Shown: positions 1 through 7,622, counted from the stretch's first letter. The stretch is 11,573 nt of DNA from a bacterium (GCA_021160845.1 JAGHBT010000295.1:1-11573); one strand, 5' to 3'. The notes: generated by a model from the sequence alone, not told the origin. Numbers and translations: made by a program.

Positions 1-244
1 CCCACCCCATAAATCGGGCTGTCTGCATACCTCCATTTTCGCCCGGGAGAAGAGAATAGGTGTCTATATCCGGTTTGAGGAACATGTCACTTTCTTTTGT
101 TCTGGCGTACCCTCTGATGGAGGAACCGTCGAACCATATCCCTTTTGCCAAAGCCCCGTTTAGGGCGCTCACGGGGATCTCCAGAGATTTAAGTGTGCCA
201 AAAATATCTGTAAACTCAAGTTCAACAAACCTTGGGTTTGCCAT
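1..244 (-). CDS. glnA: Glutamine synthetase, type I (N-terminal part, cut by window edge)
   Basis: Glutamine synthetase makes glutamine from glutamate, ammonia and ATP in the cytoplasm, as a dodecamer. Only the first 81 codons of about 440 are visible; the frame is open to the left edge. The translation begins MANPRFVELEFTDIFG and contains the family signature FDGSSIRGYA at residues 39-48, then ESDMFLKPDIDT at about 51-62. Both belong to the beta-grasp N-terminal domain whose DGSS loop sits near the active site of the neighbouring subunit. The ATG at 244-242 gives the usual N-terminal length; no strong Shine-Dalgarno is visible upstream. After the conserved Asp/Thr stretch the sequence reads ARFMGW, where catalytic enzymes usually have a less aromatic 'RxxCDI'-like strand, so a divergent paralogue is possible. 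It is transcribed divergently from the CMD-family gene. Confidence 0.88.
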   Translation of the reverse strand, partial: MANPRFVELEFTDIFGTLKSLEIPVSALNGALAKGIWFDGSSIRGYARTKESDMFLKPDIDTYSLLPGENGGMQTARFMGW

Positions 245-379
245 GATTCACGGATTTGTCTTTGAAAAATTGGATGTTTGTTCTATTTTTAATATTAATC
301 GCCAGTTTTTATGAAAGTGGCAATTCTTTTTACACACCGGACTAAGAATTAAATTAGCGCTAAAAACTCAGGAGGAAAA
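245..379. promoter_or_regulatory. Divergent AT-rich intergenic region with a 10-bp palindrome
   Basis: This 135-bp spacer separates divergent glnA and the CMD-family gene, so promoters for both should lie here. It is AT-rich with several T and A runs, but I find no convincing pair of -35 and -10 boxes on either strand. A perfect palindrome, TTAGCGCTAA, lies at 354-363, just upstream of the AGGAGG at 370-375 that serves the plus-strand gene. It could be an operator half-site or chance. Confidence 0.4.
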
Positions 380-766
380 ATGGAAGAAACCAGATATAAA
401 AGAGGCTTGGAGAAATTCCGCCAAGTAGACGGAAAAGGCGGCGAAAAAGCAGTAAATGATCTCAAAGAGATTGTTCCTGAAATAGAACGCTACATAGTGG
501 AGTATCCTTTCGGTGATATTTATTCACGCCCCGGGCTGGATCTAAAAATCAGGGAACTGTCAGCCATAGCCGCCTTAACCGCGATGGGAAACTCAGAACC
601 GCAGCTGAAAGTCCATCTGCATGCCGCCTTGAACAATGGCGCAACGCGGCAGGAAGTAATTGAAGTGATTCTGCAAATGACAATATATGCCGGATTCCCC
701 GTGGCGCTTAACTCTCTCTATACAGCCCGGGAAATATTTGCAAGCCGTGATTTAAAAGGTAGTTGA
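380..766 (+). CDS. Carboxymuconolactone decarboxylase / AhpD-fold family protein
   Basis: This is a 128-aa cytoplasmic protein of the CMD family (PcaC-like branch). The core runs from about residue 50 to 120: a helix with RELSAIAALTAMG, then QLKVHLHAALNNGATRQEVIEVILQ, then YAGFPVALN. These give the family's conserved HxxxAxxxGxTxxEVxEVxxQxxxYAGxP pattern. It has no CxxC pair, which argues against an AhpD-type alkylhydroperoxidase and for a PcaC-like decarboxylase or an uncharacterised CMD member. The length matches stand-alone PcaC. The start is supported by AGGAGG at 370-375, four bases before ATG. No aromatic-degradation genes are nearby, so the substrate cannot be assigned; the annotation rests on fold and motif only. 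Confidence 0.85.
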   Translation: MEETRYKRGLEKFRQVDGKGGEKAVNDLKEIVPEIERYIVEYPFGDIYSRPGLDLKIRELSAIAALTAMGNSEPQLKVHLHAALNNGATRQEVIEVILQMTIYAGFPVALNSLYTAREIFASRDLKGS

Positions 767-791
767 CTTATTTCCGGAGCTCGAGTAAATT
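763..791 (+). promoter_or_regulatory. Possible sigma70-type promoter of the kinase operon
   Basis: TTGACT at 763-768 and TAAATT at 786-791 are separated by 17 bases, giving five and four of six consensus matches. The -35 overlaps the stop codon of the CMD-family gene. A transcript starting here would have a leader of roughly 100 nt before the kinase. The match is by eye, and the host's promoter preferences are unknown. Confidence 0.35.
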
Positions 792-800
792 TTTATTGAA

Positions 801-821
801 AATCGGTAACATCGCCCGATT
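801..821 (+). other. Short hairpin in the leader between CMD gene and kinase
   Basis: AATCGG at 801-806 pairs perfectly with CCGATT at 816-821 across a nine-base loop, followed by CCATTTTG. It could be a weak terminator for the CMD gene or a structure in the kinase leader. A second small inverted repeat, AGAGT at 851-855 and ACTCT at 862-866, lies closer to the kinase start. Both stems are short. Confidence 0.3.
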
Positions 822-893
822 CCATTTTGCAACTGTTATTTAATTATTAAAGAGTGGGCATACTCTGAATATTCACTTTTCTCTCAACGGGAA

Positions 894-2426
894 ATGGCCG
901 CCATGACTAACAAACAAATTGGAGATTACAATGTTCTGAAGCAAATAGGCGCCGGAGGCATGGCAAAGGTTTATCTAGCTGTCCACAAAGATGTGCCAAA
1001 CCTGAAGGTGGTTTTAAAGGTTCTTTCCGACCCGCGCCAGGGCGAGCGTTTCAAGCAGGAGGCTGACAAGCTGGCACTTCTGGACCGGCATCCCAATATT
1101 TGCAAAATTAAACATTTTTTCAACCATGGCGACGAATTTGTAATCGTCATGGAATACATTGACGGACAATCACTTAAAGAAATACTGGAGGAAAAGGGTA
1201 AACTACCCATTCCGGAAGCCCTCGAAATAACCTGCAACATCATTTCCGCCCTGGAACCCGCCCATAAGCAGGGAATATATCACCGGGATATCAAGCCCGG
1301 CAATATAATGTTCAAAGAGTGTGGCCAGGTTAAAATAATCGACTTCGGAATAGCCAAAGCCAAAACCGACCCCAGCTTGACCATTGCGGGAACCAGCGCC
1401 GGAACCCCGGACTATATGGCCCCGGAACAGTTCGACGCATCCAAGGATATCGACTACTTTAAATCGGACATCTACGCTGTGGGAACCATGCTGTTCAGAA
1501 TGCTGACCGGTGAACTGCCCTTCAAAGGCGACAATGAATTCGCCCTGCGGGACTCGAAGATGTTCGAAAAACCTCCCAAACCATCCAAACTAAACAAAGA
1601 AATAAGCAAGAGCCTGGACAATATTATCCTGAAAGCTATTGACAGCGAACCGGATAAGAGATTCAACTCCGTGGGCGAGATGAGAGAGAAACTCCTGGAA
1701 GTTTACGACATATGCAAAGTCGAAAAACCCCCCCCATCTACCAAAGAACCGGGGGAAACAGACGGAGTCAAACACAGACGGGCAAAAGGCAACACAAAGA
1801 TTTTATACCTGGCAACCGCTGCGGTAATTATTGCCGTAGCTGTCTATTTTGTATTTATCAGGACTGTTCCTCCCGGGCGGGGCACACTTGATACTCCCAT
1901 AACTCCGGCCAGTGGCCCCTATGTCGACAACCGATTGATTGATTCATCGACAAGCGCACAAAGCGTACCGCCTGAACCCGGCAAGCACATCGTCAGGGTT
2001 GAAGATGAGAGAGCAATTGGCACAAGGGAATTTGTCGATACTATTCAACTGGCCGCTAATAAAACGCGGGAAAGGAGTTATGTTTTTAAATCGTCTTCAC
2101 CGGAAACGGTGTCCGGTGAAGAAATAAAAAAACGTGTTTCCCAGGAAAAACACGACGAGTCGAGCCGGGATCACAGAGCGGACGCCAAGTCTCCGGTTGA
2201 AAAACCCCGTGGCTTCCTGGTGGTCGGATCCAGGCCCCGTGGCGGAGAAATATACATAGATGGTGTGCTGCAGAGGGACAAAACACCCTACACATTCGAA
2301 ATGCCCGCGGGAAAACACACCGTCAGAGTGGTAATCAATAAAAATGGCAAAACATTCGAACACCTTTACCATCTCACCATAAAAAGCGGCGAAAGAGAAA
2401 AAGTATTGTATAAACTCCCGGAGTAA
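894..2426 (+). CDS. Membrane Ser/Thr protein kinase (Hanks type) with C-terminal PEGA domain
   Basis: A 510-aa bacterial Ser/Thr kinase whose catalytic set is complete. It has a glycine loop GAGGMAKV at 19-26, ATP lysine K42, helix-C glutamate E56, catalytic loop HRDIKPGNIM at 130-139, DFG at 150-152, and APE at 176-178. The kinase domain spans about residues 10-270. A basic Pro-rich juxtamembrane linker follows, then one transmembrane helix at about 303-322. The rest should be periplasmic: a low-complexity linker, then a PEGA domain at about 441-510 (FLVVGSRPRGGEIYIDG). PEGA domains are beta-rich and often bind envelope components. The kinase probably couples an envelope signal to cytoplasmic phosphorylation. 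ATG at 903 (residue 4) is an equally plausible start, because CGGGAA at 888-893 is too close to the ATG at 894. It is first in the operon and 67 nt before the next gene. Its substrate cannot be told. Confidence 0.94.
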   Translation: MAAMTNKQIGDYNVLKQIGAGGMAKVYLAVHKDVPNLKVVLKVLSDPRQGERFKQEADKLALLDRHPNICKIKHFFNHGDEFVIVMEYIDGQSLKEILEEKGKLPIPEALEITCNIISALEPAHKQGIYHRDIKPGNIMFKECGQVKIIDFGIAKAKTDPSLTIAGTSAGTPDYMAPEQFDASKDIDYFKSDIYAVGTMLFRMLTGELPFKGDNEFALRDSKMFEKPPKPSKLNKEISKSLDNIILKAIDSEPDKRFNSVGEMREKLLEVYDICKVEKPPPSTKEPGETDGVKHRRAKGNTKILYLATAAVIIAVAVYFVFIRTVPPGRGTLDTPITPASGPYVDNRLIDSSTSAQSVPPEPGKHIVRVEDERAIGTREFVDTIQLAANKTRERSYVFKSSSPETVSGEEIKKRVSQEKHDESSRDHRADAKSPVEKPRGFLVVGSRPRGGEIYIDGVLQRDKTPYTFEMPAGKHTVRVVINKNGKTFEHLYHLTIKSGEREKVLYKLPE

Positions 2427-2493
2427 TGTATGATCATTCTATTAAATCTGTTCAGACAAAAATCAAGGGAACTAATATAAAGGGGGAATTAAA

Positions 2494-3555
2494 ATGAACG
2501 GTAAGAGTGCTATTTTCGCAGTTGTTTCACTCGTGGTTCTTGCGCTGTCAGTCTCTACACCACTGATCTCCACTTCTAATGTTAAAGACAATGTAATAGC
2601 AGACAGGCTGGCCGAAGCGATAAACCTTTACAGTGAACTGGAATTCGAGAAGGGGCTGACAATAACCGACGAGCTGTTTGCCAGAGAAAATTTATCCTCC
2701 ACCGACAGCATAGCCATCTATGAAGTCAAAAGCATCATAACATACGCAATGGGGATTAAATTCAAGAGAAAAGCATTTGACTATCTCAGTGATATCTCCG
2801 ATATAGGACTCTGCCTTGTTCGTCTGCCCAGGGAAGTCTGGCCTAGCGAGCTAAGGGACAAGTGGTATCATATATGCAAAAAGAATGACAATCTATCCTG
2901 CCCAATGGAAAGTGAATCGGGGATTAAGACCATAGCCATTATGGAATTCGACAACTACTCGGTTGGTAAATACCAGAAGGAGCTGGGAGCCCTGAGTAAG
3001 GGACTGGCGGACTTTTTTGAATACGATTTTTCCCGATTTTCCGATTTGAAGGTAGTGGAGAGGGACAAACTCGACTTTATCCTTCGGGAACTGAAACTTG
3101 TGGAAGAAGGCAAGATAGACAAATCCACAGCCGTAAAAGTAGGCAAGATACTGGGCGCCCAGACGATGGTGTTCGGCAGTATTACCCAGATAAGCAACAA
3201 AGACGCCGTTATGCTGGCCCGCGCCGTGGACGTGGAAACCTCCGAGATCATCGCTATCGCTGAGAAAAGAGGAAAACCGAACTTCGTGAAAATGGAAAAA
3301 GAGCTTGTAAAGGATATGGCTAAACAGCTGGATATCCTGGTAACGGATAAAACCACTGAACTTATTGATGAATCAGGAACAAAGGATATGGACGCGGCCA
3401 AGCTGTATTCCATCGGCCTGAAATATCTCGATAAATACGAATACGAAGAGGCTTACAATCATTTCAAGATGGCTTATGATAAAGACAACACCTTCATGGA
3501 AGCAAAAAAGAAAATGGCAGTTTATAGACCACTTATCGCTAATTCGCCTGAATAG
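2494..3555 (+). CDS. Secreted CsgG-like protein with N-terminal helical region and C-terminal TPR
   Basis: This 353-aa protein starts with a hydrophobic export signal (about residues 5-28) without a lipobox cysteine. Residues about 35-140 are helical and TPR-like, with a PREVWPSELRDKW patch. From residue 145 a CsgG-like alpha/beta domain begins with KTIAIMEFDN and continues with KVVERDKLDFILRELKL, KVGKILGAQTMVFGSI and a long helix, ending near 290. Residues 302-337 form one TPR (YSIGLKYLDKYEYEEAYNHF). CsgG is the curli export channel of the outer membrane, but similar domains occur in many envelope proteins that are not curli channels. No CsgA, B, E or F is visible, so curli export is not claimed. 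A strong AGGGGG Shine-Dalgarno precedes the ATG. The next gene encodes the same architecture, so the two probably work as a pair. Confidence 0.82.
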   Translation: MNGKSAIFAVVSLVVLALSVSTPLISTSNVKDNVIADRLAEAINLYSELEFEKGLTITDELFARENLSSTDSIAIYEVKSIITYAMGIKFKRKAFDYLSDISDIGLCLVRLPREVWPSELRDKWYHICKKNDNLSCPMESESGIKTIAIMEFDNYSVGKYQKELGALSKGLADFFEYDFSRFSDLKVVERDKLDFILRELKLVEEGKIDKSTAVKVGKILGAQTMVFGSITQISNKDAVMLARAVDVETSEIIAIAEKRGKPNFVKMEKELVKDMAKQLDILVTDKTTELIDESGTKDMDAAKLYSIGLKYLDKYEYEEAYNHFKMAYDKDNTFMEAKKKMAVYRPLIANSPE

Positions 3556-3569
3556 ACAAGGAGGATGTA

Positions 3570-4895
3570 ATGAGCAGGCATGTTTCGCTAATACTTCTTA
3601 CAGTAATCCTTCTGTCCTTTGGTTGTTCACAAAATCTCTATATGAAGGGCATAAGAGCCTCCCGAGAGGGCGACTATGAGCTAGCTTTAGCCAGTCTCTA
3701 CCATGCATTGGAAGAAAAGCCTGAAGATTACAGGGCCTGGTGTGAAATTGGTATAATCTACTACAAAAATGACTCCCCGGGCAAGGCTGAAGAGGCATTC
3801 GGAATGTCCAACCGGATCAAACCGAACGCTCCTTCCAGTCTCTACCTCGGATTAATATTCGAACGTGGGGAACAGTTGGAAAAAGCAATCAACCTGTACG
3901 GCTCGGCCATCAACCTGGAAGGCAATTCCGACACCAGAGACATGATCCGGGACAGATTGAGCGTGTTGATTGACAAAAAACTCGAACGGAACGCCTCCCT
4001 AGCTATTCGGAATGAATCCGATATTGATACCAAATCCATCCCCGACAATACCATAGCGGTTATCAACTTCGATGGTTCCACACTCCAGCCGGAGATGAAA
4101 CCTCTGGCCCTGGGGATTGCCGAATTTACAGCCACGGACCTGGCCAAGGTTTCCCGATTGAATGTAGTTGAAAGAATAAAAATCAACACTATTCTAGACG
4201 AGCTAAAATTCAACCAGTCGCAATACGCCGACCCGAAATTCGCACCCCGGGTAGGCCGGTTGCTGGGCAGCCGAAGAATGGTTCTGGGAACCATAACCGG
4301 AACCGGCGAAGAAAGTTTCAGGATCGACGGAATACTGCTGAATACAGTGGAAGGTAAAACAACCCGAACAAAGGTAACGGAGGGACAGCTTAAAAAGTTT
4401 TTCGAAGTACAGAAGGAGTTCGTCTTCAACGTGATAGACACCTTGGGAATTGAGCTGACCAAAAAAGAACGTGACGCTATAGAAGAAGTTCCAACCGAAT
4501 CGTTTCTTGCTTTCATGGCGTTCAGCCGCGGGCTTTACTATCAACAGCAGGGCATGTATGAAGAGGCCACAAAATCATTTGGAAAAGCCAAACAGTACGA
4601 TCCCGGTTTTGCAGGTGCGGCCGGAATGGCCAAAAAGGCAGAGCTCAATTTATCGTACTCCCGAGACAAAAATAATGAAAAATTCAGGCAAGTAATAACC
4701 GCCTCCTTAAGTGCGGAGGGGGAAAAGATCGGACTGGATAATATCCAGACCATCAATCTTATCAACAGCGGGTTCGTTCGCGGCATAGACACGCCCTTCG
4801 ATTTCGGTATCAATCCCCTAGCTCCCCCCGGCGGCGGACCTATCAGAGATGGTTACGGAGTCATTATAATAGGAGGAAATCTGGATGCGGATTAA
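3570..4895 (+). CDS. CsgG-like lipoprotein with TPRs on both sides
   Basis: A 441-aa lipoprotein. The signal ends in a lipobox LSFGC, so mature Cys19 should be lipidated. There is no Asp at +2 (Ser follows), which favours outer-membrane sorting if the Lol rule applies. About three TPRs fill residues 28-125. The CsgG-like domain starts at residue 160 (NTIAVINFDG) and includes LNVVERIKINTILDELKF and RLLGSRRMVLGTITG, running to about 300. A further TPR lies at about 312-350 (FSRGLYYQQQGMYEEATKSF). The tail is Pro/Gly-rich (NPLAPPGGGPIRDG). It is a paralogue of the upstream gene, 14 nt away, with AGGAGG before its start. Like CsgG it is a lipoprotein; whether it inserts a beta-barrel is not evident. 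Its end overlaps the next gene by 11 nt, indicating translational coupling. Confidence 0.83.
   Translation: MSRHVSLILLTVILLSFGCSQNLYMKGIRASREGDYELALASLYHALEEKPEDYRAWCEIGIIYYKNDSPGKAEEAFGMSNRIKPNAPSSLYLGLIFERGEQLEKAINLYGSAINLEGNSDTRDMIRDRLSVLIDKKLERNASLAIRNESDIDTKSIPDNTIAVINFDGSTLQPEMKPLALGIAEFTATDLAKVSRLNVVERIKINTILDELKFNQSQYADPKFAPRVGRLLGSRRMVLGTITGTGEESFRIDGILLNTVEGKTTRTKVTEGQLKKFFEVQKEFVFNVIDTLGIELTKKERDAIEEVPTESFLAFMAFSRGLYYQQQGMYEEATKSFGKAKQYDPGFAGAAGMAKKAELNLSYSRDKNNEKFRQVITASLSAEGEKIGLDNIQTINLINSGFVRGIDTPFDFGINPLAPPGGGPIRDGYGVIIIGGNLDAD
4871..4887 (+). promoter_or_regulatory. Shine-Dalgarno embedded in the end of the upstream gene
   Basis: AGGAGG at 4871-4876 sits eight bases before the ATG at 4885. 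It lies inside the final codons of the CsgG-like lipoprotein, where it is read as Ile-Gly-Gly. This supports ATG 4885 for the beta-barrel gene and suggests re-initiation coupling between the two proteins. Confidence 0.75.
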
Positions 4896-6006
4896 AAATA
4901 TTACGCTGTTTTTAATTATTATGTTTTTACCATTATCGACATCGTTCGCCCAGATAGTTTACAATCAGCCGTATTCCAGCACTTTTAAAATCTATTATAA
5001 CACCTGGTCGCTGGAAAATTCCCTGACAGGTATCCGGGATGACATCTCTCAAAAAACAACTTCTCTGTCCGGCTTCATTCCTATAAGAGATAATTTCGAA
5101 GCTAGATATTATATTGTTACGGCTTCTAACAATCTCGACCTGAATAACACCGAGAACGAACTATCCGGACTCGGTGATTTAAGAGTGCAGTTTTCACACT
5201 CCTTCTACAAAGACAGACTGCTTATATCGACGGGGTTGAATTTACCAACCGGCGCGCAGAAACTCGATACCGACCATGAAATACGGGTTATTGAATTTCT
5301 CTCCAGAGACTACCTCTCTCTTCCCCTGAGACGCTACGGAGAGGGCTTCGGATTTAATCTTCTGGCCGGCGGAGCCGCAGAAATCGGTCAGCTCAAATGC
5401 GGAATGACCGCCGCCTATCGTTATACCGGCACTTATGAGCCTTATATGAACTACGGGGATTACAATCCGGGCAACACCTTCTCACTGGGAGCCAATTCAA
5501 GCTTCGCCCATAACACCATAAATTACACCGCCAGCCTTGCCTACCTTGTTTCAGGAACCGATAGGCTCGATGATAATAATGTATACAAGCAGGCTCCTCA
5601 ATTTATCACAGGGCTATCCGCTACCTATTTCGAACAACCCTACAGAGCGACACTGGGAACGAGGATGATTATTAGAAGCCGAAATACCCGCTACAGCATT
5701 ACCGACGGCATAATAGAAAGCCAGCTAAAGAAGTACGGCGATGAATTCGATATATTTTTCCAGTTCGTTTACACCACACTAACCGATTGGCGCTTTACTC
5801 CACATATTGCTATGCGGAAGATTTTATCCAGCGAGGAAGTAATGTATAAGTCATCCATCTATGATTTTGGCCTGAATATATCCAGGAAATTCTCCGATCA
5901 TCTGATCTTAAATGTCGGAAGCGTCTACCACAGGGGATCTACAGATATGGAAGACATTTCAATCAGCGGAATTCAGATAGCCACCTCCCTGGCGTTTACA
6001 TATTAG
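4885..6006 (+). CDS. Outer-membrane beta-barrel protein (transporter-like)
   Basis: This 373-aa protein has a Sec signal ending in SFA|Q at about residue 22. The mature part is built of alternating amphipathic beta-strands rich in Tyr, Gly, Asn and Ser, and it ends in an aromatic residue (LAFTY), as beta-barrels recognised by BamA do. The pattern GLGDLRVQFSHSF followed by LISTGLNLPTG is typical of the 'MetA-pathway of phenol degradation'/transporter-like barrel proteins, a family named loosely and not tied to phenol use. The length would allow roughly 12-16 strands. Its start overlaps the CsgG-like lipoprotein gene by 11 nt and the next gene follows 12 nt later. It probably forms the membrane-embedded part of a complex with its lipoprotein neighbours; transport of a specific substrate cannot be deduced. 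Confidence 0.8.
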   Translation: MRIKNITLFLIIMFLPLSTSFAQIVYNQPYSSTFKIYYNTWSLENSLTGIRDDISQKTTSLSGFIPIRDNFEARYYIVTASNNLDLNNTENELSGLGDLRVQFSHSFYKDRLLISTGLNLPTGAQKLDTDHEIRVIEFLSRDYLSLPLRRYGEGFGFNLLAGGAAEIGQLKCGMTAAYRYTGTYEPYMNYGDYNPGNTFSLGANSSFAHNTINYTASLAYLVSGTDRLDDNNVYKQAPQFITGLSATYFEQPYRATLGTRMIIRSRNTRYSITDGIIESQLKKYGDEFDIFFQFVYTTLTDWRFTPHIAMRKILSSEEVMYKSSIYDFGLNISRKFSDHLILNVGSVYHRGSTDMEDISISGIQIATSLAFTY

Positions 6007-6018
6007 AAGGAGATTATA

Positions 6019-7548
6019 ATGAATAGACTGCTTAAATATAAATATTCAATTCTTATTCTCCTTTTTGCTTTTGCTGTGTCCACGGGTTGCTCCGAAAGGA
6101 TCACCGATACCACCGAACAAAAAAGCGAGTTGATAGTGAGCATTTCGCCCGGGGCGTCAGATGATCTTAGCCAGGAGTACACCTTCATCCTGACCATAAC
6201 CGGGCCGGGGATCGTTCAACCTATTAAAACATCGCTGCTGTTCGAAAACGGACTACTGACCGGCACAATACTGGTCCCGGCCGGTCCAGACAGAATTTTT
6301 ATAATCGAAGCGTTCGATGAAACCGGCGAATTAATCTACTCCGGGCGAACCGTTACCGATGTGGAATCGGGCGTAACGGCGCAGTTGAGCATCGACCTTC
6401 ATCCGCAGGTGCCCATGATAAAATTATCACCAACATACTACTACGAACCCTTTGGGTCATTACTGGCATTCAAGGTGAAGGTATACAACATGAATGACCT
6501 AAGCAGCATCGAGATAAATATTGGCAATCACGATGAGTCACCGGGGAAGTATTCCTATTACTGGAGCCCCGAGGATATAATTATCAATCCTGACCTCGCG
6601 GAGTCTTCCTTCCTCGAATGGTGGACAAGCCCTTTGGTTCCCGTTAGTGCTAATTTTCGTATAACCAACCGATACACCAACAGTATTGTAGATGAATCGG
6701 GATACAGAGAGCTGGCAACTGTATATTATAGAACATACTTTAATGAGGGTCCGCCTAAGTACCTTTTTAACCCTAATATTACCGCTATGCTCGGCATGGA
6801 GGGCGATAGCCTCAATACCGAAAATATTTACTGCGAGGGCGCGGTTGCCGACCTTTTTTATTACACTGACCACCGCGTAGGGTACTGGAAAATGGACTGG
6901 GAGTCCGATTCGATCTACGTGGTTATCGATAGTTCACCGAACAAACTGCATGGAACTGCCTGCGGAACTTTTCAGAACGAAGGCGCTTGGGGCAACGCGA
7001 GGTTTTTCAACGGAACCAGCGACTTTATCGAAGTGCCGGATGATGATCTGCTGGATATAGACGAAGGCATTACCTTTTCATTCTGGATTTATATCGAGGA
7101 AGATGATCCCCTGGACACCGCCGTCATTTTCAGCAAAATGTCCCTGGACGGTCCCGTTAATTATAGTCTCCTTGTCTCGGGACTAACCTCTCCGGGAAAT
7201 TGTTCATTCCTGTTTTCTTATGGTGAATCTTCCAACCCTGAAGATTGTCTGTCATACAATGTGCAGGTTCCGGACATCGTACGTAACGATTGGTGGAATG
7301 TTATATTTTCATATCAATTCGGCGAGCCCTCCTCAGCCATATTCGTTTTCGACGCTACAAGAATTGATGGCGAATGGAGCGGTGGTACCAGCCGGACAAT
7401 CCCACCCTCTTCAGTTGGGCCACTAACTTTCGGAAAACAGCTCGACACGGAAAATCCCTTATATTTCAAGGGAGGACTGGATCAGGTCGAGTTATATAAT
7501 GTCTCCTTCGGCTGGGATGCAATCAGATACGCCTTCTTCCCGAGGTAA
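6019..7548 (+). CDS. Lipoprotein with Ig-like N-terminal region and C-terminal LamG domain
   Basis: A 509-aa lipoprotein with a signal ending in a VSTGC lipobox, so Cys24 is the predicted lipidation site. Residues about 40-130 look like a beta-sandwich, with a FIIEAFDETGELIYSG strand pair. A second beta-rich region follows at about 135-270, possibly cohesin-like. From about residue 287 (VGYWKMDW) to 505 lies a laminin-G/concanavalin-A-like domain, with the diagnostic ARFFNGTSDFIEVPDDDLLD and GITFSFWIYIE strands and a closing GGLDQVELYN. LamG domains bind glycans or proteins, often with calcium, so a surface-exposed binding role is likely. A strong AAGGAG precedes the ATG. It is the last gene of the five-gene operon and ends before a hairpin shared with the convergent operon. 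Confidence 0.85.
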   Translation: MNRLLKYKYSILILLFAFAVSTGCSERITDTTEQKSELIVSISPGASDDLSQEYTFILTITGPGIVQPIKTSLLFENGLLTGTILVPAGPDRIFIIEAFDETGELIYSGRTVTDVESGVTAQLSIDLHPQVPMIKLSPTYYYEPFGSLLAFKVKVYNMNDLSSIEINIGNHDESPGKYSYYWSPEDIIINPDLAESSFLEWWTSPLVPVSANFRITNRYTNSIVDESGYRELATVYYRTYFNEGPPKYLFNPNITAMLGMEGDSLNTENIYCEGAVADLFYYTDHRVGYWKMDWESDSIYVVIDSSPNKLHGTACGTFQNEGAWGNARFFNGTSDFIEVPDDDLLDIDEGITFSFWIYIEEDDPLDTAVIFSKMSLDGPVNYSLLVSGLTSPGNCSFLFSYGESSNPEDCLSYNVQVPDIVRNDWWNVIFSYQFGEPSSAIFVFDATRIDGEWSGGTSRTIPPSSVGPLTFGKQLDTENPLYFKGGLDQVELYNVSFGWDAIRYAFFPR

Positions 7549-7565
7549 TGTTACAGCGCCGGACA

Positions 7566-7597
7566 TAAAAAGCACCCCGGAACAACCCGGAGCGCTT
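7566..7597 (-). terminator. Intrinsic terminator between convergent operons
   Basis: AAGCACCCCGG at 7570-7580 pairs with CCGGAGCGCTT at 7587-7597 in 9 of 11 positions around a six-base loop. On the minus strand the stem runs directly into TTTTT (7571-7567), a good rho-independent form for the operon ending at 7623. On the plus strand the same hairpin is followed by AAACTTTG and later T-rich sequence, so it may stop the LamG operon less efficiently. Confidence 0.65.
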
Positions 7598-7622
7598 AAA
7601 CTTTGTTAATACTTCTTTTATC

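Noticed and set aside
60..314. An 84-codon plus-strand frame at the left end
   Set aside because: It overlaps the minus-strand glutamine synthetase gene, whose translation shows the family signature.
380..766. AhpD alkylhydroperoxidase for the CMD-family gene
   Set aside because: The redox CxxC motif of AhpD is absent.
2955..3413. A 152-codon minus-strand frame inside the first CsgG-like gene
   Set aside because: It mirrors the plus-strand coding frame and yields a low-complexity Ser-rich product, typical of an antisense shadow.
3842..4516. A 224-codon open frame on the minus strand inside the CsgG-like lipoprotein gene
   Set aside because: It is antisense to a gene with clear domains, has no ribosome-binding site, and its product is Ser-rich and shows no domain pattern.
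2494..6006. Calling the CsgG-like genes and barrel a curli biogenesis operon
   Set aside because: No curlin subunits or CsgE/CsgF are visible, and the TPR-fused CsgG-like proteins are not the usual curli channel architecture.
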